Below, one piece after another: positions 6,916 through 7,780 of a DNA stretch of 7,780 nt. The translations under genes and the position numbers were made by a program. The DNA is taken from positions 1-7,780 of the forward strand of contig CAMBHM010000065.1 in the NCBI GenBank assembly GCA_945867185.1. Direction: 5' to 3'. The first letter of the stretch is position 1. Each line of letters opens with the position of its first letter. Source of the stretch: Legionella genomosp. 1 (GTDB lineage Bacteria > Pseudomonadota > Gammaproteobacteria > Legionellales > Legionellaceae). Below the pieces are notes generated by a model, which did not search any database, had not been told where the DNA came from, and saw only the letters and a list, made by a program, of their open reading frames with translations.

Positions 6916-7155
6916 TTACTGGGCCCCAACATCTGCTTCAGGGTCGTTGTCATTGACAGGAGAAGCCTCATCGGTGGTGTCGACATCATCCCCGCTGCCA
7001 GCCCCAACGGACTCTGAATCGGTGTTGTCAGTGGTAGGCTGGTCTTTAGCACTTTGTGTGACAGGGATCTCTGGAGCCGCTGATTGAACGGCCGCAGCAT
7101 GTGCTAAAAGCGATCCACCCATTAACAGGATCATCAACGCCAATGCCTTTTTCAT
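6916..7155 (-). CDS. Small secreted, strongly acidic protein of unknown function
   Basis: I do not recognise this protein (79 aa). Residues 1-20 are a clear Sec signal peptide: MKK, a hydrophobic core ALALMILLMGG, and an AHA cleavage site near residue 20. The remaining 55-60 residues hold about 14 Asp/Glu and a single Lys. They are rich in Ser, Thr, Gly, Pro and Asn and have no cysteine. They look disordered and should end up in the periplasm or outside the cell. There is no lipobox. The ATG at 7155 is preferred over the GTG at 7158 because AAAGGAG is 5 nt from the ATG and only 2 nt from the GTG. It has its own candidate promoter and lies 96 nt upstream of ubiE. The good ribosome site and signal peptide make it a real gene despite low complexity. 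It could be cation-binding or an envelope or secreted factor, but nothing proves this. Confidence 0.75.
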   Translation of the reverse strand: MKKALALMILLMGGSLLAHAAAVQSAAPEIPVTQSAKDQPTTDNTDSESVGAGSGDDVDTTDEASPVNDNDPEADVGAQ

Positions 7156-7160
7156 CACCG

Positions 7161-7167
7161 CTCCTTT
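7161..7167 (-). promoter_or_regulatory. Strong ribosome binding site of the acidic secreted protein gene
   Basis: AAAGGAG on the minus strand is close to the ideal anti-16S match. With CGGTG between it and the ATG the spacing is 5 nt. It is too near the GTG at 7158 for that codon to be the preferred start. Confidence 0.75.
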
Positions 7168-7189
7168 GTAAGTAGTCTAATGCGTTTCA

Positions 7190-7218
7190 GTTGTATAACG
7201 GATTGAGGCCGCGGTCAA
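7190..7218 (-). promoter_or_regulatory. Candidate promoter of the acidic secreted protein gene
   Basis: On the minus strand TTGACC (7218-7213, 5 of 6) is followed after 17 nt by TACAAC (7195-7190, 4 of 6). A TATACA (7197-7192) at a 15-nt spacing is an alternative -10. The first choice predicts a start near 7183, about 28 nt before the ATG, with the Shine-Dalgarno site in between. The -35 overlaps the palindrome CAAGTACTTG. Confidence 0.45.
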
Positions 7219-7255
7219 GTACTTGGTCCCTAAATTGACCTTGACAACTGACCAA
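7213..7255. repeat. Cluster of inverted repeats between two divergent candidate promoters
   Basis: Three overlapping symmetrical elements occur within 43 bp. GGTCAA (7213-7218) mirrors TTGACC (7235-7240). CAAGTACTTG (7216-7225) is a perfect 10-bp palindrome. TTGGTC (7223-7228) mirrors GACCAA (7250-7255). They overlap the -35 boxes of both the leftward promoter and the rightward one, the usual place for an operator. Part of the symmetry arises because two TTGAC-type -35 elements face away from each other, so a regulator site is only a possibility. Confidence 0.4.
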
Positions 7256-7270
7256 TGCCAGAGAGATAAT
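7241..7270 (+). promoter_or_regulatory. Strong sigma70-type promoter reading rightwards
   Basis: TTGACA (7241-7246) is a perfect -35. After 18 nt comes GATAAT (7265-7270), 5 of 6 bases of the -10. This is the best promoter match I see in the window. No + strand protein gene of normal size lies downstream, and the neighbouring gene on the right runs in the opposite direction. The predicted start is near 7277. Confidence 0.6.
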
Positions 7271-7276
7271 CTTACC

Positions 7277-7350
7277 TGCGAGGTTGGACTTGCTATGTGT
7301 CATTCCACTGGGTCAATTGGCGACACACTGATTGGCCCTTTCTATTGTTT
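7277..7350 (+). ncRNA. Candidate small RNA (about 70-75 nt), unrecognised family
   Basis: The interval runs from the start predicted by the consensus promoter to the end of a terminator-like hairpin and T-rich tail. It would be an independent transcript between two leftward genes, ending about 5 nt before the stop codon of the partial gene on the opposite strand. Besides the terminator stem, TGTGTC (7296-7301) is perfectly complementary to GACACA (7322-7327) in the terminator loop, so a pseudoknot or alternative fold is possible. I do not recognise a known RNA family. A 31-codon ORF starts inside it (ATG at 7295, stop at 7390) but runs past the terminator and has only a poor ribosome site, so a non-coding transcript is preferred. 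Confidence 0.42.
7310..7350 (+). terminator. Terminator-like hairpin at the end of the candidate small RNA
   Basis: GGGTCAAT (7310-7317) pairs with ATTGGCCC (7331-7338) over 8 bp including one G-U. Three further inner pairs, two of them wobble, could shrink the loop to 7 nt. The 12 bases after the stem are TTTCTATTGTTT, nine of them T. The interrupted T-tract makes it a moderate terminator. On the other strand the stem is followed by AGTGGAATG, so it works only rightwards. Confidence 0.5.
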
Positions 7351-7354
7351 CATC

Positions 7355-7780
7355 TCAAAGCCCAAGCCAACGAATAAACTGATTCGTTGATGTCAGCGGC
7401 ACGGCCGGTTTTTGCGCCAAACGCAGAGAATAATGCGCTCCATTGGATGTCGACGTTTCTGGCGTTATTCCTTTTATTTCCCCAAGGGGTACCAGGTGCA
7501 TGTTGGTGACGTAATAGCCTCGTTGCATTTTGATGATAGGGATCACAAAACATAGATCGTTTAATGACGCCCCCTGATGGCTTGGGGAAGCATGGGCATC
7601 GATTAATTGGCTTTTAAATTCTTGTGTAGTCAGCGCGATGTATTCTGTGTTGTTGATTTGTCGTCTAAGCATGCGCTCTAAAGGCGCTTTCACTTGAAAC
7701 ACTTGCTCGTAACGCGCAGCTTGCATGACGACGATAGGCTCACTCTCTTCAAGTGTTGCGTTGTGATTAAGATCGACAAA
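7355..7780 (-). CDS. Unrecognised protein, C-terminal part only (runs off the window)
   Basis: The frame is open from the stop codon (TGA at 7357-7355) to the window edge, giving at least 142 codons including the stop, with the 5' part outside. The first ATG inside the window (7726) has no Shine-Dalgarno sequence. The 18 codons before it contain no stop and no start codon, so the true start is most likely beyond 7780. The visible 141 residues are soluble-looking, with no membrane helix or signal peptide. Segments such as QAARYEQVFQVKAPLERML and NDLCFVIPIIKMQRGYYVTN suggest mixed helix and strand. The protein ends RWLGL. I recognise no family and assign no function. Its gene precedes the acidic-protein gene on the same strand but is separated from it by 199 nt holding promoters on both strands. 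Confidence 0.65.
   Translation of the reverse strand, partial: FVDLNHNATLEESEPIVVMQAARYEQVFQVKAPLERMLRRQINNTEYIALTTQEFKSQLIDAHASPSHQGASLNDLCFVIPIIKMQRGYYVTNMHLVPLGEIKGITPETSTSNGAHYSLRLAQKPAVPLTSTNQFIRWLGL

Noticed and set aside
6910..6923. CCAG...CTGG hairpin after the acidic protein gene
   Set aside because: Only 4 bp of stem and no T-run follow, so it is too weak to call a terminator.
6906..7100. 64-codon minus-strand frame overlapping the acidic protein gene
   Set aside because: It lacks the strong ribosome site and signal peptide that mark the other frame. Low-complexity coding DNA often leaves alternative frames open.
7295..7390. 31-codon ORF on the + strand starting inside the candidate small RNA
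   Set aside because: The ribosome site is poor (GAGG 12 nt away). The frame runs through the terminator-like hairpin and into the antisense of the partial gene. It remains a minor alternative to a non-coding RNA.
7350..7553. 67-codon minus-strand open frame at the right end
   Set aside because: It lies in another frame inside the longer open frame that runs to the window edge. Its composition looks like a shadow.
1..7780. CRISPR arrays, insertion sequences, integrases or attachment sites
   Set aside because: I saw no regularly spaced repeats, transposase or integrase motifs, or flanking direct repeats. Most of the window is ordinary chromosomal genes.

Overview
The window looks like chromosomal DNA from a gammaproteobacterium with moderate GC (mid-40s % by eye). 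The basis is a ubiE-ubiJ-ubiB-tatA-tatB gene order like that of E. coli and relatives, a UbiE very close to the E. coli protein, and a gamma-type 5S rRNA. The small TatA/TatB pair with no tatC next to it would suit a Legionellales/Coxiellaceae-like organism, but that placement is inference.

Layout. The left end (1-270, + strand) holds a spacer with an inverted repeat, a 5S rRNA gene and a strong intrinsic terminator. Every protein gene that can be supported is on the minus strand, so reading order is right to left. At the right edge is the 3' part of an unrecognised gene (7355 to the window end). Next come a 196-nt intergenic region, a gene for a small, secreted, very acidic protein (6916-7155), and a tight five-gene cluster ubiE-ubiJ-ubiB-tatA-tatB (6819 down to 3427) with spacings of 4 nt or less or start/stop overlaps. 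After a probable new promoter comes a two-gene ABC transporter operon: a duplicated permease, then an ATPase with a C-terminal AAA-associated domain. This operon runs convergently into the 5S terminator.

How the genes work together. UbiE (C-methyltransferase), UbiJ (SCP2-type lipid-binding accessory factor) and UbiB (atypical kinase/ATPase) serve ubiquinone biosynthesis at the inner membrane. TatA and TatB are two of the three components of the twin-arginine translocase; TatC must be encoded elsewhere. The ABC genes encode a complete membrane and motor assembly of the NitT/TauT-like duplicated-permease type, with no solute-binding protein gene in view.

The least expected signal is in the 7159-7354 intergenic region. 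On the + strand a consensus -35 (TTGACA), an 18-nt spacer and a near-consensus -10 (GATAAT) are followed about 70 nt later by a hairpin with a T-rich tail that ends just before the neighbouring convergent gene. This is the layout of a small RNA gene of about 70-75 nt. It would be divergent from the acidic-protein gene and share with it a control region rich in TTGACC/GGTCAA inverted repeats. It is a prediction only. No CRISPR array, transposase, phage gene or tRNA was seen.
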